Below, piece by piece: positions 25,536 through 35,715 of a DNA stretch of 54,411 nt (its first letter is position 1; the number at the start of each line of letters is the position of its first letter). Under the pieces are notes generated by a model. The model was given only the letters and a program-made list of their open reading frames with translations, had not been told where the DNA came from and searched no databases. The DNA comes from an uncultured Alphaproteobacteria bacterium (GTDB lineage Bacteria > Pseudomonadota > Alphaproteobacteria > RF32 > CAG-239). The stretch covers positions 1-54,411 of the forward strand of contig CANPYJ010000005.1 of the NCBI GenBank assembly GCA_947588275.1, read 5' to 3'. A program made the position numbers and the translations under genes.

Positions 25536-28154
25536 ATGAAAACGAAACTTTTATTTACAACGGCTTTGGTTGCGGTTACATTTGCCGGTTCAAACGTATG
25601 CGCTGAGGACGTAGAGACGGAGTATTATAATTCAGAGAAGTCGATTGTCGACAATTACGACAAGCACGTTACAGGTAAGAAAAAAGACCGTATTTTTATC
25701 TCGGGCGAGACTGATATTGAGGGCAATGAAGCTACTTTGGGTTCCTTTGTGACTCTCGGCAAAGACGCCAAGATTAAAGGCGGTGAAGACGGAACAACCA
25801 AGAAATTGACGGTCAAAGGTTATCTGACGGTCGACAAAGACAGCTCAGGTTCCAACGCGGATATCAGCGGAGTTGACCTTTATATGGAAAAAGGTCATTT
25901 TGACCGTGAGGAAAACGCCTATGAGGGCGAACTGGTTCTGGGCGACGATTTAACCGTCGGCAATGTTTATATGGGCGAGGGTACCAATCTCTTTTTGAAC
26001 CAGACTCAAGATGGCAACGAAACCAAATATAAGCTTGAGATTGCCGACGACAAAGAATTTGTGTTTGAAGGCGACAACAAAATATATGGCGGTAAAGAAG
26101 ACGGCACCGGAAGTTTAGTCAAGTCGACCGAGTTGACCTTTGCCGGCAAAGATGAGAGCGAAGGAACAGGCGGTACGGTTGTGAATAAAGGCAAATTGAC
26201 CGCTGAGGGACTTACCATAAATGCCCAAACAGACATTGTCAACGAAAGTGCAGGTTCTATCAGTGCCGGAAGTATTAAAGTCGACAAGGCAACAGTTACA
26301 AACGACGGTGAAATCGAACTTGCCGGCGGATTGGAAACGACAGATGGAGCAACGGTTGTTAACAACAAGGAAATCACCGCCAAAGAGATTAACACCAAAG
26401 GAAAACTTGTCAACAACGGAACGATTACGGCCAATGGCGATAGCGACGGTGAAGGAACAGGAGAAATTCAAGGTTTCGGCACGGTCGTTATGGGCGAAGG
26501 CGCCAAGATTAACGGTAATGTTAATATGGACGACAACAGCAAAGGCAAAGGTACCTTGGAATTTGCCGGCGACAATAGTTTGTCCGCCATTTCCGGTACC
26601 ATAAAGGCACAAGACATCAAAGTTACCAAAGGCACGTTGACTTATGACAAAGAAGCAACCGGAAAGATTACGGTCGGTACAGAGGACACCGCCGCCGGAT
26701 TGGACATTGGTACTCAGGAAGTGAAGAATTATGTCGATTTGAAAAAGGGTTCCAGCCTTACCATTCATGTCGATAGTGGTGATGACGGCAGTGTCAAGAA
26801 CGGCAAGATTAACGGCGGTTCTGGTAAATTGACAGCTGAAGGTGAGAACAGCCTGAAGCTGTTTATTGACGAAGGCGTTGATGCCGGTACGCTGTCAGAA
26901 TTGAATTTGGGCGACAGTGTCGAAGAGGCCTTAAAATCGAGCAGTGACGGAAAGTTAACGCTCGATACCGAGAGCAATATGGTCTACAACATGGAAATTA
27001 CCGAAGACGGCAAAATCAAAGCGATCAAAAACTCAGCCTCGCAAGTGGCGGAGAAGGTTGCCGAGAAAGTCGGCTCGAGCAATGTCGGCGGCGTGGCCGG
27101 CGCGTTTGTCGCAGAGAGTGGGTTGACCGGTGTCGGTGCCGCCATTCACGAGGCTATGTATGAGGCGGCTCAAGACAGCAGCAAAATTGCCATCATCAAA
27201 GAACTGGCCGAAGACGCCGCTCCGTCGGCCGCGCCGGTGGTGCAAACGGTTGAAACCAATCAGCTCGCCCATGCGTATGACGCTGTAAGAGCGCAGTTGA
27301 ACGACAACGGCATCAATACGGCCGCCGTCGGCAAGTCTTCGGAGGGCGGCATAATCGATCGCGCCTCGGTCTGGGTGAAGACTTTGTTTAATAAGTCAAC
27401 CCTCGATGATACCTCCAAGGCCAAAGGTTTTGACGCCGAAACCAAAGGCGTGGCGTTTGGTGCGCAAAAAGAAGTCAGCGATGACGTAACCGCCGGTGTC
27501 GCTTATGCCTATGGCGAAACCGACGTCGACGGATATCGCCGCAGCGTCGATGTCGATTCGCACACCTTTATGCTTTATGGCAAATATCAGCCGAGCAATT
27601 GGTATGTCGACGGCATCGCTTCTTATGGCATGTCTGCTTATAAGGAACACAGAGCGACGAGAGTCGGCCGTGTCGACGGCAAATATGACGCCGATGTCTA
27701 CGGCTTGCAGGCGATGACCGGATATGAAACCGGCGTTGCCGATGTCAACGTTGCTCCGGAAGCCGGATTGCGCTATGCCCGTATCAATCAGGAAAGCTAC
27801 ACCGACGGCGCCGGACAGCATGTCAAAGCTAAAGATCAGGATATCCTGACCGCGGTTGCCGGTGTGAAGGCCGGTAAAGACGTGGCGCTCGACAATGGTA
27901 TGAAACTGCGCCCGGAAGCTCGTCTGGCCATGACTTATGATTTGGCTGACGGCGACAACAGCGCGGTTGTCAACCTCGGCAGCAGCTCTTATCGCATCGA
28001 GGGCGAGGAGCTGGAGCGCTTCGGCGTCGAGGCCGGTCTTGGTTTGACGGCTTCGATTAACGACAGCTGGGATATTACTGCTGGTTATGAAGGCAGATTC
28101 CGCAAAGACTTTGAAGATCATGCCGGCCTTATCTCGGCCAAGTATAAATTCTAG
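25536..28154 (+). CDS. Autotransporter (type V secretion) outer-membrane protein
   Basis: This 872-residue protein has a Sec signal peptide (KTKLLFTTALVAVTFAG, cleavage likely after VCA). A long Gly/Asp/Lys/Thr-rich passenger (about 25-500) follows, with repeated NKG/NNG-type turns typical of a right-handed beta helix. A linker comes next, then a C-terminal autotransporter barrel (about 590-872) with alternating strands and a final KYKF. The barrel inserts in the outer membrane and the passenger is displayed or released; adhesion is a usual role but is not shown by the sequence. AAGGAAAG lies ahead of the ATG. A structured RNA and terminator lie directly upstream, and a strong terminator follows. 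Confidence 0.88.
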   Translation: MKTKLLFTTALVAVTFAGSNVCAEDVETEYYNSEKSIVDNYDKHVTGKKKDRIFISGETDIEGNEATLGSFVTLGKDAKIKGGEDGTTKKLTVKGYLTVDKDSSGSNADISGVDLYMEKGHFDREENAYEGELVLGDDLTVGNVYMGEGTNLFLNQTQDGNETKYKLEIADDKEFVFEGDNKIYGGKEDGTGSLVKSTELTFAGKDESEGTGGTVVNKGKLTAEGLTINAQTDIVNESAGSISAGSIKVDKATVTNDGEIELAGGLETTDGATVVNNKEITAKEINTKGKLVNNGTITANGDSDGEGTGEIQGFGTVVMGEGAKINGNVNMDDNSKGKGTLEFAGDNSLSAISGTIKAQDIKVTKGTLTYDKEATGKITVGTEDTAAGLDIGTQEVKNYVDLKKGSSLTIHVDSGDDGSVKNGKINGGSGKLTAEGENSLKLFIDEGVDAGTLSELNLGDSVEEALKSSSDGKLTLDTESNMVYNMEITEDGKIKAIKNSASQVAEKVAEKVGSSNVGGVAGAFVAESGLTGVGAAIHEAMYEAAQDSSKIAIIKELAEDAAPSAAPVVQTVETNQLAHAYDAVRAQLNDNGINTAAVGKSSEGGIIDRASVWVKTLFNKSTLDDTSKAKGFDAETKGVAFGAQKEVSDDVTAGVAYAYGETDVDGYRRSVDVDSHTFMLYGKYQPSNWYVDGIASYGMSAYKEHRATRVGRVDGKYDADVYGLQAMTGYETGVADVNVAPEAGLRYARINQESYTDGAGQHVKAKDQDILTAVAGVKAGKDVALDNGMKLRPEARLAMTYDLADGDNSAVVNLGSSSYRIEGEELERFGVEAGLGLTASINDSWDITAGYEGRFRKDFEDHAGLISAKYKF

Positions 28155-28183
28155 GTCTTTGTTAGTTCTCTCCTTAAAATGTT

Positions 28184-28211
28184 CGGCAGCGCAAGCTGCC
28201 GGACGTTTTTT
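28184..28211 (+). terminator. Terminator of the autotransporter gene
   Basis: CGGCAGC-GCAA-GCTGCCG is followed by GACG and six T residues, about 30 bp after the autotransporter stop codon. Confidence 0.85.
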
Positions 28212-28284
28212 GCCGATGCTTGAAAAGCCGCGGCGGCAGGTTATATTATGCCTGATCGGTTTATCTTTTGCGGGAGAATATCTT

Positions 28285-28983
28285 ATGACAAAGCAATCTG
28301 CAACCCTCACAACCACCATTCCGGTTTTGGGCGAAGACGCGCCGGCTTTTGTGGCTCAGACAACCGGCGGAACAATCAGGTTTCCGCAAGACTACAAGGG
28401 CAAATGGGTTATCTTGTTTTCGCATCCGGCCGATTTTACGCCGGTCTGCACCTCGGAAATCGCCGCCTTTGCCGCAATGCAGGACGAGTTTGCCGCTCTC
28501 GGCGCCGAGCTTATCGGCTTGTCGGTGGACAGCAGCAGCGCCCATGTGGCCTGGCTGAAGGAAATTGAGGACAAAATCCGCTTCGGCGCCTATAACGGCC
28601 AGCCTATACGGTTTCCGATTATTGCCGACGTCAAAATGGACGTGGCCAAACAATACGGTATGATCCAGCCCTCCATGAGCGATACCAAAACCGTGCGCGC
28701 CGTGTTTATTATCGATCCCAAGGCCAAAATCCGCACCATTTTGTATTATCCGCAAAGCACCGGTCGCAATTTTGCCGAAATCAAGCGTATCGTTCAGGCT
28801 CTGCAACTGACCGATGTCTATGGCGTCGCCACGCCCGCCGACTGGCAGCCCGGCGCCGACGTTTTGGTGGCCGCGCCGGCCGACATGCAAGAGCTTAAGC
28901 AGCGTATGGCCGACAAAGACAAACTCGATTGTCAGGATTGGTTCTTTTGCACGCGCCGCAGTCCGGAATATTTGAACAGCTGA
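28285..28983 (+). CDS. Peroxiredoxin (AhpC/TSA, Prx6-like)
   Basis: This cytoplasmic thiol peroxidase reduces hydrogen and organic peroxides. The peroxidatic Cys is residue 55 in FSHPADFTPVCTSE, and two further Cys lie at 216 and 222 (CQDWFFC), the arrangement of long Prx6-type enzymes that can form a second disulphide. The 232-residue length is right for that subfamily. The track ORF begins 198 bases earlier, but the ATG at 28285 has GGGAG upstream and the extra residues include the terminator, so they are not coding. Together with the rubredoxin fusion it suggests oxygen-stress defence in an anaerobe. Confidence 0.93.
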   Translation: MTKQSATLTTTIPVLGEDAPAFVAQTTGGTIRFPQDYKGKWVILFSHPADFTPVCTSEIAAFAAMQDEFAALGAELIGLSVDSSSAHVAWLKEIEDKIRFGAYNGQPIRFPIIADVKMDVAKQYGMIQPSMSDTKTVRAVFIIDPKAKIRTILYYPQSTGRNFAEIKRIVQALQLTDVYGVATPADWQPGADVLVAAPADMQELKQRMADKDKLDCQDWFFCTRRSPEYLNS

Positions 28984-28994
28984 AAAATAAAAAC

Positions 28995-29022
28995 TTTCAA
29001 ATTTGCACAAATGGTTTATAAT
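28995..29022 (+). promoter_or_regulatory. Promoter of the LD-carboxypeptidase gene
   Basis: TTTCAA and a consensus TATAAT are separated by 16 bp, 32 bp upstream of the ATG at 29055, in the short gap after the peroxiredoxin gene. Confidence 0.45.
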
Positions 29023-29054
29023 GCAGGCAAACAATCATTCGGGAGTTTGTCAAA

Positions 29055-30065
29055 ATGCAAAATATCGTTCCGCCGTCGCTCAAAAACGGCGATATAATCA
29101 GAGTCGTCGCCCCCTCTACCGGACTTAAAATCATCGGCGCCGACTTGCGCGCACTGGCGCAGGAGCGCTTTGCTCAAATGGGGCTCAAAGTTACTTTCGG
29201 CGCCCATACCACCGACGAAAATTTTGATTTGTTCGGCTCGTCGCCGTGGCGGCAACGTGCCGATGACCTCAATGCCGCTTTTGCCGATCCGGAAGTCAAA
29301 GCGGTTTTTACCATTTTGGGCGGGTTTAACTCAAATCAACTTTTGCCTTTTTTGGATTATGATCTTATTCGGCGCAATCCCAAAATTATCTGCGGCTTTT
29401 CAGACATCACCGCGCTTCTCAACGGCATCTATGCCAAAACCGGACTGGTTACCTTTTTGGGGCCTCACTACAGCTCGTTTGGCATGAAATACGGGTTTGA
29501 ATATACCTGGGAATCCATGCGCCAAATGTTGCTCGGCAGCGGGCAGGCCACCCTCAGGCCGGCGCCGGAGTGGAGCGACGATTTGTGGTTTGTCAATCAA
29601 GAGGCTCGCCAGTTTATCAAAAACGAAGGCTGGTGGATTTTGGCCGCCGGCAATGCCTCCGGCCGTCTGGTCGGCGGCAATCTCGGCACGCTCATGCTGC
29701 TTAGCGGAACTCCTTATTGGCCGGGGTTTGCCAAAGATACCATCCTGTTGGCGGAAGATTGCGATCCTACCGGCGACGCCAAAATGTTTTTGCGCAATCT
29801 TCAGTCTGTCGCGCAGCAGCCTGACTTCGGCAATGTCAAAGCTTTGCTCATCGGTCGTTTTCAAAAAGCCTTGTCAGTGTCAAGAGAACAACTCGAATAC
29901 ATCATATCCGGCATCCCTCAGCTGGCGCGCATACCGGTTGTCGCCAATCTTGATTTCGGTCACACAACACCGATGTTGACACTGCCTATCGGCGGTTGCG
30001 CCAAAATCGCGTCCGACGGACGGCTGATACGGGTTTCGCGGGATGAAAGTGCCCTCACGGACTAA
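29055..30065 (+). CDS. LD-carboxypeptidase (peptidase S66 family)
   Basis: The 336-residue protein belongs to the S66 family, which trims the terminal D-amino acid from murein tetrapeptides during cell-wall recycling (LdcA) or cleaves microcin C (MccF). Visible signatures are VVAPSTG near the start, ILGGFNSNQLLPFLDYDLI (about 89-107), and GFSDITAL with the probable nucleophile Ser near residue 117. Catalytic Glu/His candidates lie in the C-terminal half (LLAEDCD; LDFGHTTP). No signal peptide is seen, so it acts in the cytoplasm. Which of the two substrates it uses cannot be settled from sequence reading. Confidence 0.85.
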   Translation: MQNIVPPSLKNGDIIRVVAPSTGLKIIGADLRALAQERFAQMGLKVTFGAHTTDENFDLFGSSPWRQRADDLNAAFADPEVKAVFTILGGFNSNQLLPFLDYDLIRRNPKIICGFSDITALLNGIYAKTGLVTFLGPHYSSFGMKYGFEYTWESMRQMLLGSGQATLRPAPEWSDDLWFVNQEARQFIKNEGWWILAAGNASGRLVGGNLGTLMLLSGTPYWPGFAKDTILLAEDCDPTGDAKMFLRNLQSVAQQPDFGNVKALLIGRFQKALSVSREQLEYIISGIPQLARIPVVANLDFGHTTPMLTLPIGGCAKIASDGRLIRVSRDESALTD

Positions 30066-30111
30066 ATGTGCGCAAATTTTTTTATTTGACGCTGGTTTTA
30101 TAAAAGAAAAA

Positions 30112-30744
30112 ATGCCGAATTTTGACTTTGAACAACAATATGACGGGCCGGTGGTCGGCATAGATGAAGCCGGCCGCGGGCCATGGGCGGGACCGGTGGT
30201 GGCCGGCGCGGTCATCGTGTCGGATAAAAATCTCGGCGATTTTTTGCTGAACGGGCTTGATGATTCCAAAAAGCTCACGCCCAAAAAGCGCGAAACTTTG
30301 TACGAGGCGTTGTTTGAGGCCGAAAAGGCCGGCAAGCTCTGCATCGGAATCGGGCAGGCCAGCGCCGCCGAAATCGACCGCCGCAATATTTTGCAGGCCA
30401 CCTTTTTGGCTATGAACCGTGCCGTCGCCGCACTCAAAATTCGGCCGGCGCAGGCGCTGGTGGACGGCAACCGGATCCCCGTCGGGATTGCTTGCCCGTG
30501 TCAGACCATTGTCAAGGGCGACGCGCGCAGTTATTCGATTGCCGCCGCCTCGATTGTCGCCAAAGTTTATCGTGACCGCCTGATGACCGATTTGGCGCGC
30601 CGGTATCCGTATTATGGTTTTGAAAAAAACGCCGGATACGGCACCGCGGCGCATGTCGCCGGCCTTAAGGCTTATGGCATCATCGAAGGCCAACATCGCA
30701 AATCTTACAAACCCATACGCGAGATTTTGGAGAAGGCCGGATAA
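30112..30744 (+). CDS. rnhB: Ribonuclease HII
   Basis: RNase HII removes ribonucleotides and RNA primers from DNA. The active-site motif GIDEAGRGPWAGP begins near residue 16, with further acidic residues in LVDGNR and the conserved SIAAASIVAKVYRD block, and GYGTAAH near the end. The track start at 30043 would overlap the upstream gene; the ATG at 30112 gives a normal 210-residue protein, although its ribosome site is weak. It lies directly upstream of ccrM, an arrangement common in alphaproteobacteria. Confidence 0.93.
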   Translation: MPNFDFEQQYDGPVVGIDEAGRGPWAGPVVAGAVIVSDKNLGDFLLNGLDDSKKLTPKKRETLYEALFEAEKAGKLCIGIGQASAAEIDRRNILQATFLAMNRAVAALKIRPAQALVDGNRIPVGIACPCQTIVKGDARSYSIAAASIVAKVYRDRLMTDLARRYPYYGFEKNAGYGTAAHVAGLKAYGIIEGQHRKSYKPIREILEKAG

Positions 30745-30769
30745 TTTAAATTTTTGCTCATGTTAATAA

Positions 30770-31924
<1,155 letters not shown>

Positions 31925-31978
31925 CCGACAGGGCAATCGTTTTTATTTTTGAGTCGGCGGGTTTCCGGTCAAAAACTT

Positions 31979-33952
31979 TTATCTTTGATTGCGGCTTTGG
32001 TTTCGCACAAGTTTGGTTTTTAGGCGCGCAACAGTGTTTGAAGCCATAATTTGCCACATTTTGGCGCCGTTTTCTCTTAATTGTTCAAAGCATCTTTGCG
32101 CGGTTTTGTTGGGGCCGCATACAAGCTCTTTCGTCGAAGGCAGAGGGGTGTCGGAATCGTGGATTGAATGTTTTACTCCGTTGACAATGGCGTTGCCGAT
32201 AAATATCGTAAGAGCTTGTCCTTCGGTGCTCAAACCTTGTTGATTATAGTCATATCCGATGAAATTGTGCTGATCTACCCCGTCACCCATGGACGGCACC
32301 AAAAGTAATTCGCCTCGTTTGCCCGGAAAATAACCAAACAAAACATTGCTGTTTATGCTCATCCGGCGGATTTCCGTTTCAAAATTATTGTAATGTGATA
32401 CTTCGTCATCTTTGACCGATGCAAAAGAAATCATGGTCGATTTTGAGACGCCGAGCGGAGCATAGGGAGACTGGGCAATGCATAGCAGCTGCCGCTGAAT
32501 TTTGGCGCGGTCTTGCGCTGAGTAGCCGAGTTCGGCCATTTTTTGCTGCATTTTTTCTTCTAGTTTTAAGAATGTATAAGCCCCGTGACAGTGTGCCACG
32601 ATGTTGAGTTTGCGTATATTGCGGCAGGCTTTGTCGGTTGAAAGCTTTTGGCCGTTTTGGTCGCTTATTCTGGGCAGAAAGGCTTGCTTAAACAATTGAT
32701 CTATATAACGCGGGTGCAACGTATCTTCATTCAGCGTTTGGGAGATTTTTATGTTGCGATGATAGTCTTGCATTAATTTGGTGCGGGCCAAATTTCCGTT
32801 GAATACCAAAAATCTGTCGTCCCATGCGCCAAAATTGTAAACGGGAGCATAAAGAGAAACTTTGGAAAGATCTTCCGGTGACAGATTGTTTTCCAAAAGT
32901 TTTTGCGTGCTTGAAAGGTAGCCGTTGGCTTGCTTGTCGGTTTGAGTGCCATCTCCGCCCAAATATAAAATGCATATTTCTTCCGGCTGTATGGAGTCGA
33001 TTTTTTTGAATCCAAAAGGATTGTTTTCTGTTTTGCCGACACGCTGACCGAGCGATATGCTCGATTTTAATTCTTCGATTTTACCCTGCATGCGATATGC
33101 CGTTTTTTTTGAGGAGTCATTATTTTGTATGTTTTGTAATCCTCGTTCAAACAGTTTATTTATCTCTTCCCAACGATTTTGAGAAATTTTGCTGATTTGG
33201 CCTAAGGCTTCGTAAGCTTTTGTCAAATCTGAGGCGTCTTGCCGAACGTCTGTTATTTTGGCGCCGATAATTTGCAAAATTTGGGGAATTTTGCTTTCAT
33301 CGGCGGTTGCGACTGCAGTCAAATTGGCGTATAAAGAGCCATAGTTCGCATCTTGACATATCGTATCCCATAACTTTTCTCTGACTGCGGGTTTTTGGGC
33401 ATACAATTGACCATATTTGGCAATAATTTTTTCCCAAAAAGACGGGTACGATTTTTGGGCGTTTACTTGATCAATCATTTTCGGAAGTTCGTCGTCGGTC
33501 GCGAAAGAGAGATAACCTGTCACGGCAGATGAAAGCTTCCAAAAATCATTGTCGTCCGCTGTCGACACTTGGGACAGTAAGCAGTTAAAACAAATTTCGA
33601 CAGCTGCCGGAGCTTGGGAGGCAATGTTACAATCTTTCAGAATATTGTCCAAATTTTTATTGTTCAAAGTATCAACAATCTTTTTAATTTGGCTTTTTGA
33701 TGATTTTTTGAATATGGCAGCAAAAACTTTGGTATTGAAAGGTCTTAAATCGGAAATTTTTGTGGTCATTTCCGCCAAACGATAAGCCTCAGGCAATAAT
33801 GGTGCCGAATTGGTCGAATTTTCAACTTTTTCCAACAGTTTTGTGAACTGCTCGGCCATGGCGTCAAACGATTGAGCCGAGAGATCTTCCGGCATAAGAG
33901 GGGTTTTATCTTGAATTTTAGAAAATTTGTTCATTGTTTTCTGCTTTGTCAT
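31979..33952 (-). CDS. Large hypothetical protein with a hydrolase-like AHCHGA motif
   Basis: I do not recognise this 657-residue protein. The first ~300 residues look helical and repetitive. The second half has alternating hydrophobic strands, with ILYLGGDGTQTD, LNIVAHCHGAYTFLKLEEKM and, near the end, DGVDQHNFIGYDY. The AHCHGAY segment resembles the nucleophile elbow of alpha/beta hydrolases with Cys in place of Ser. The Asp- and His-containing stretches could complete a triad; this is inference. There is no signal peptide or membrane helix. It is flanked by ccrM (convergent) and a repeat region, has more AT than ccrM, and could be a secreted effector or a lineage-specific enzyme. The start could also be the ATG at 33934. 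Confidence 0.6.
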   Translation of the reverse strand: MTKQKTMNKFSKIQDKTPLMPEDLSAQSFDAMAEQFTKLLEKVENSTNSAPLLPEAYRLAEMTTKISDLRPFNTKVFAAIFKKSSKSQIKKIVDTLNNKNLDNILKDCNIASQAPAAVEICFNCLLSQVSTADDNDFWKLSSAVTGYLSFATDDELPKMIDQVNAQKSYPSFWEKIIAKYGQLYAQKPAVREKLWDTICQDANYGSLYANLTAVATADESKIPQILQIIGAKITDVRQDASDLTKAYEALGQISKISQNRWEEINKLFERGLQNIQNNDSSKKTAYRMQGKIEELKSSISLGQRVGKTENNPFGFKKIDSIQPEEICILYLGGDGTQTDKQANGYLSSTQKLLENNLSPEDLSKVSLYAPVYNFGAWDDRFLVFNGNLARTKLMQDYHRNIKISQTLNEDTLHPRYIDQLFKQAFLPRISDQNGQKLSTDKACRNIRKLNIVAHCHGAYTFLKLEEKMQQKMAELGYSAQDRAKIQRQLLCIAQSPYAPLGVSKSTMISFASVKDDEVSHYNNFETEIRRMSINSNVLFGYFPGKRGELLLVPSMGDGVDQHNFIGYDYNQQGLSTEGQALTIFIGNAIVNGVKHSIHDSDTPLPSTKELVCGPNKTAQRCFEQLRENGAKMWQIMASNTVARLKTKLVRNQSRNQR

Positions 33953-34073
33953 TCAATCTATATTTTCTACCAGTATTTCATATTATGGACAAAAAAGCAA
34001 GTTTTTTCGCCGATTTTTTGCAATGACAATTTTTATTCTGTATCAAGGCGTCCCTTTTTTGTCATTGTGTGCC

Positions 34074-34197
34074 CTTTTTTGTCATTGCGAGCGGAGCGAA
34101 GCAATCTATCTTAAGGAATCGGGCAACATAGACAGAGGCCGGAATTACAGTCTGAATAAAAATGGATTGCTTCGGACGCAATCATCCTCGCAATGAC
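34074..34197 (+). repeat. MITE-like element, full copy
   Basis: The element begins GTCATTGCGAG (34081) and ends with the inverse CTCGCAATGAC (34187-34197); GAAGCAATC/GATTGCTTC form an inner pair. The first 88 bp (34074-34161) recur at 34224-34311 with two mismatches. The core phrase gtcattgcgagc...gaagcaatc is known to recur widely in bacterial genomes as a palindromic dispersed repeat. Confidence 0.7.
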
Positions 34198-34223
34198 GTG
34201 GGGTTGAGGGATGTCATTACGAG

Positions 34224-34311
34224 CTTTTTTGTCATTGCGAGCGTAGCGAAGCAATCTATCTTAAGGAATCGGGCAACATAGACAGAGGCCGGAATTATAG
34301 TCTGAATAAAA
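34224..34311 (+). repeat. MITE-like element, second copy lacking the closing arm
   Basis: These 88 bp repeat 34074-34161 directly, 150 bp further on, with two substitutions (GCGG to GCGT and ATTAC to ATTAT). The inverted closing arm of the first copy is missing here. Confidence 0.75.
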
Positions 34312-34318
34312 TCTGATA

Positions 34319-35200
34319 TCAAAAATAGTTACTAACTGTCTGGTCTTCTTTGCAGGTCGCCTTGCCTCTCTCATAACATGTAATTTTGGGCTCACCTTTA
34401 CATTGGGAACCTGTGCATGTGCCGGTTACCGATTGTCCCCAATAGCGGACATTGGCATTAATGGCTTCCATATTGACATTGCAATACACATTGCTCGACG
34501 AGGAACTATGTATTTGTTCACACGTGAAGAAAATGTCATTGTTTGTTATTTTTTCTTCATCACCTTGAAAATGTATCGACAAAGTGTTTGAGGGAGTATG
34601 GTCAACTTTAATATGCGTGTTGCCCCGAAACATTGCCGACCAACCACCGCTACTTGCAGCCTCTTCTATTGATACGTCGCAGTTGAAAGTGTTGCTGCCG
34701 CCTTTCATTATGACACTTCCCTTGACCACCAGCTTGGCGCGGCCTTTCATCTCGGACTCACATTTGGGGAACTGTTTGCCGGCATCATAAAATATGGTAT
34801 TGTTCAAGGTTAATGAACCCGTGGATTTGGTAACTGTGCCGAACAGACAAATCTTCTGGTTTGATAAATCACCGGAAATTGAGGCGCCGTTATTGTAACG
34901 TTTGCAGTTTGCTGTTCTTAAGAGGTCATCGCAGGTTTCAGATGCGGCTTCATCTCCGCTGACACGGTATTTTTCCACACAAGTTTTGCCGGCTGGACAG
35001 GAATCCAAGAGCTTTGGCGCAACATGAGCGCAGATTTTATAATTGATGTCAAAGGGGCAGTAAATATAGTTTTCGCAATCCGGAACATCGGCCGTGCTGT
35101 AACCCAGATTTGCGCAGTCGCCGCTGATGCAATTGGCCCAAGCCGACGCCGTGAACATTGTTCCGATACCCAACGCCGCCGCAAACGATAACTTTTTCAT
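34319..35200 (-). CDS. Secreted Cys-rich protein of unknown function
   Basis: The 293-residue protein has a clear Sec signal peptide (KKLSFAAALGIGTMFTASAWA, cleavage after AWA). The mature part is rich in Cys, probably disulphide-bonded, in pairs such as CISGDC and YCPFD, and in Asn/Ser/Gly strands (SGDLSNQKICLFG) suggestive of a small beta solenoid. I do not know the family by name. It would be periplasmic or surface exposed. The ATG at 35200 has GGAGG upstream and puts the signal peptide at the start; the track's longer start does not. Confidence 0.7.
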   Translation of the reverse strand: MKKLSFAAALGIGTMFTASAWANCISGDCANLGYSTADVPDCENYIYCPFDINYKICAHVAPKLLDSCPAGKTCVEKYRVSGDEAASETCDDLLRTANCKRYNNGASISGDLSNQKICLFGTVTKSTGSLTLNNTIFYDAGKQFPKCESEMKGRAKLVVKGSVIMKGGSNTFNCDVSIEEAASSGGWSAMFRGNTHIKVDHTPSNTLSIHFQGDEEKITNNDIFFTCEQIHSSSSSNVYCNVNMEAINANVRYWGQSVTGTCTGSQCKGEPKITCYERGKATCKEDQTVSNYF

Positions 35201-35314
35201 TCCTGCCTCCGTAAAAGACTTTTCTTTTATTTTAGCAGGATACCATGCATATGTCAATTATTTATTTTACGTGACAGACAAAAAACGTTCCTCCGGATTA
35301 TTCCGTGGATCGAA

Positions 35315-35647
35315 TCAGTCGGTATATCGGTATTGTTCACCGGCGTTTTTGCGATAGATATACGATATGATTTCTGCCACCGCGGCAAACGCCTCAATCG
35401 GGATTTCCTCGTTAATGTCTACCGCTTTCAAAATTTGCAGCAAGTCGGCATCCTGACGAATCTCAATGTCATTTTCCTGCGCTATCTCAATGATTTTGGC
35501 GGCAATTTCCCCTTGTCCTTTGGCGGTGACAATCGGCGCGTTGTTTTTTTCCATGTCATATTGCAGCGCTACCGCATAATCGGTTGTGGAAAAATCAGGG
35601 TCCGCATTGTTTTTTGGCGTATTTCTGCTATCATTACTATCAGGCAT
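35315..35647 (-). CDS. FlhB C-terminal domain homologue (FlhX-like)
   Basis: The 110-residue protein matches the cytoplasmic C-terminal domain of FlhB, the export switch of the flagellar type III secretion system: YAVALQYDMEKNNAPIVTAKG, IAQENDIEI and an ending EIPIEAFAAVAEIISYIYR. The FlhB membrane part is absent, and the self-cleavage motif NPTH is replaced by STTD. Stand-alone proteins of this kind (FlhX) can substitute for the cleaved domain in some bacteria. The ATG at 35647 has GGAG upstream; the longer track frame is not coding. It is divergent from flgB-flgC-fliE, supporting a flagellar role. Confidence 0.8.
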   Translation of the reverse strand: MPDSNDSRNTPKNNADPDFSTTDYAVALQYDMEKNNAPIVTAKGQGEIAAKIIEIAQENDIEIRQDADLLQILKAVDINEEIPIEAFAAVAEIISYIYRKNAGEQYRYTD

Positions 35648-35715
35648 TTGCCGCTTGCTCCGTGAAAACCTGTTTATTAATCTAATGCGGTTGCACGCAA
35701 AAGGCAAGCGCTTTT

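Larger units (their letters stand above)
33953..34318. other. Intergenic repeat region
   Basis: No gene is seen here. The stretch is occupied by a MITE-like palindromic element and its second, shorter copy, described at 34074 and 34224. Confidence 0.6.

Noticed and set aside
27396-28319. Minus-strand ORF of 307 aa
   Set aside because: It lies opposite the autotransporter barrel and crosses its terminator; composition fits an antisense shadow.
28261-29034. Minus-strand ORF of 257 aa
   Set aside because: It is antisense to the peroxiredoxin and shows no family motif.
33953-34318. CRISPR array
   Set aside because: There are only two copies of an 88-bp repeat spaced 150 bp apart, with inverted arms; unit size and spacing do not fit CRISPR repeats and spacers.
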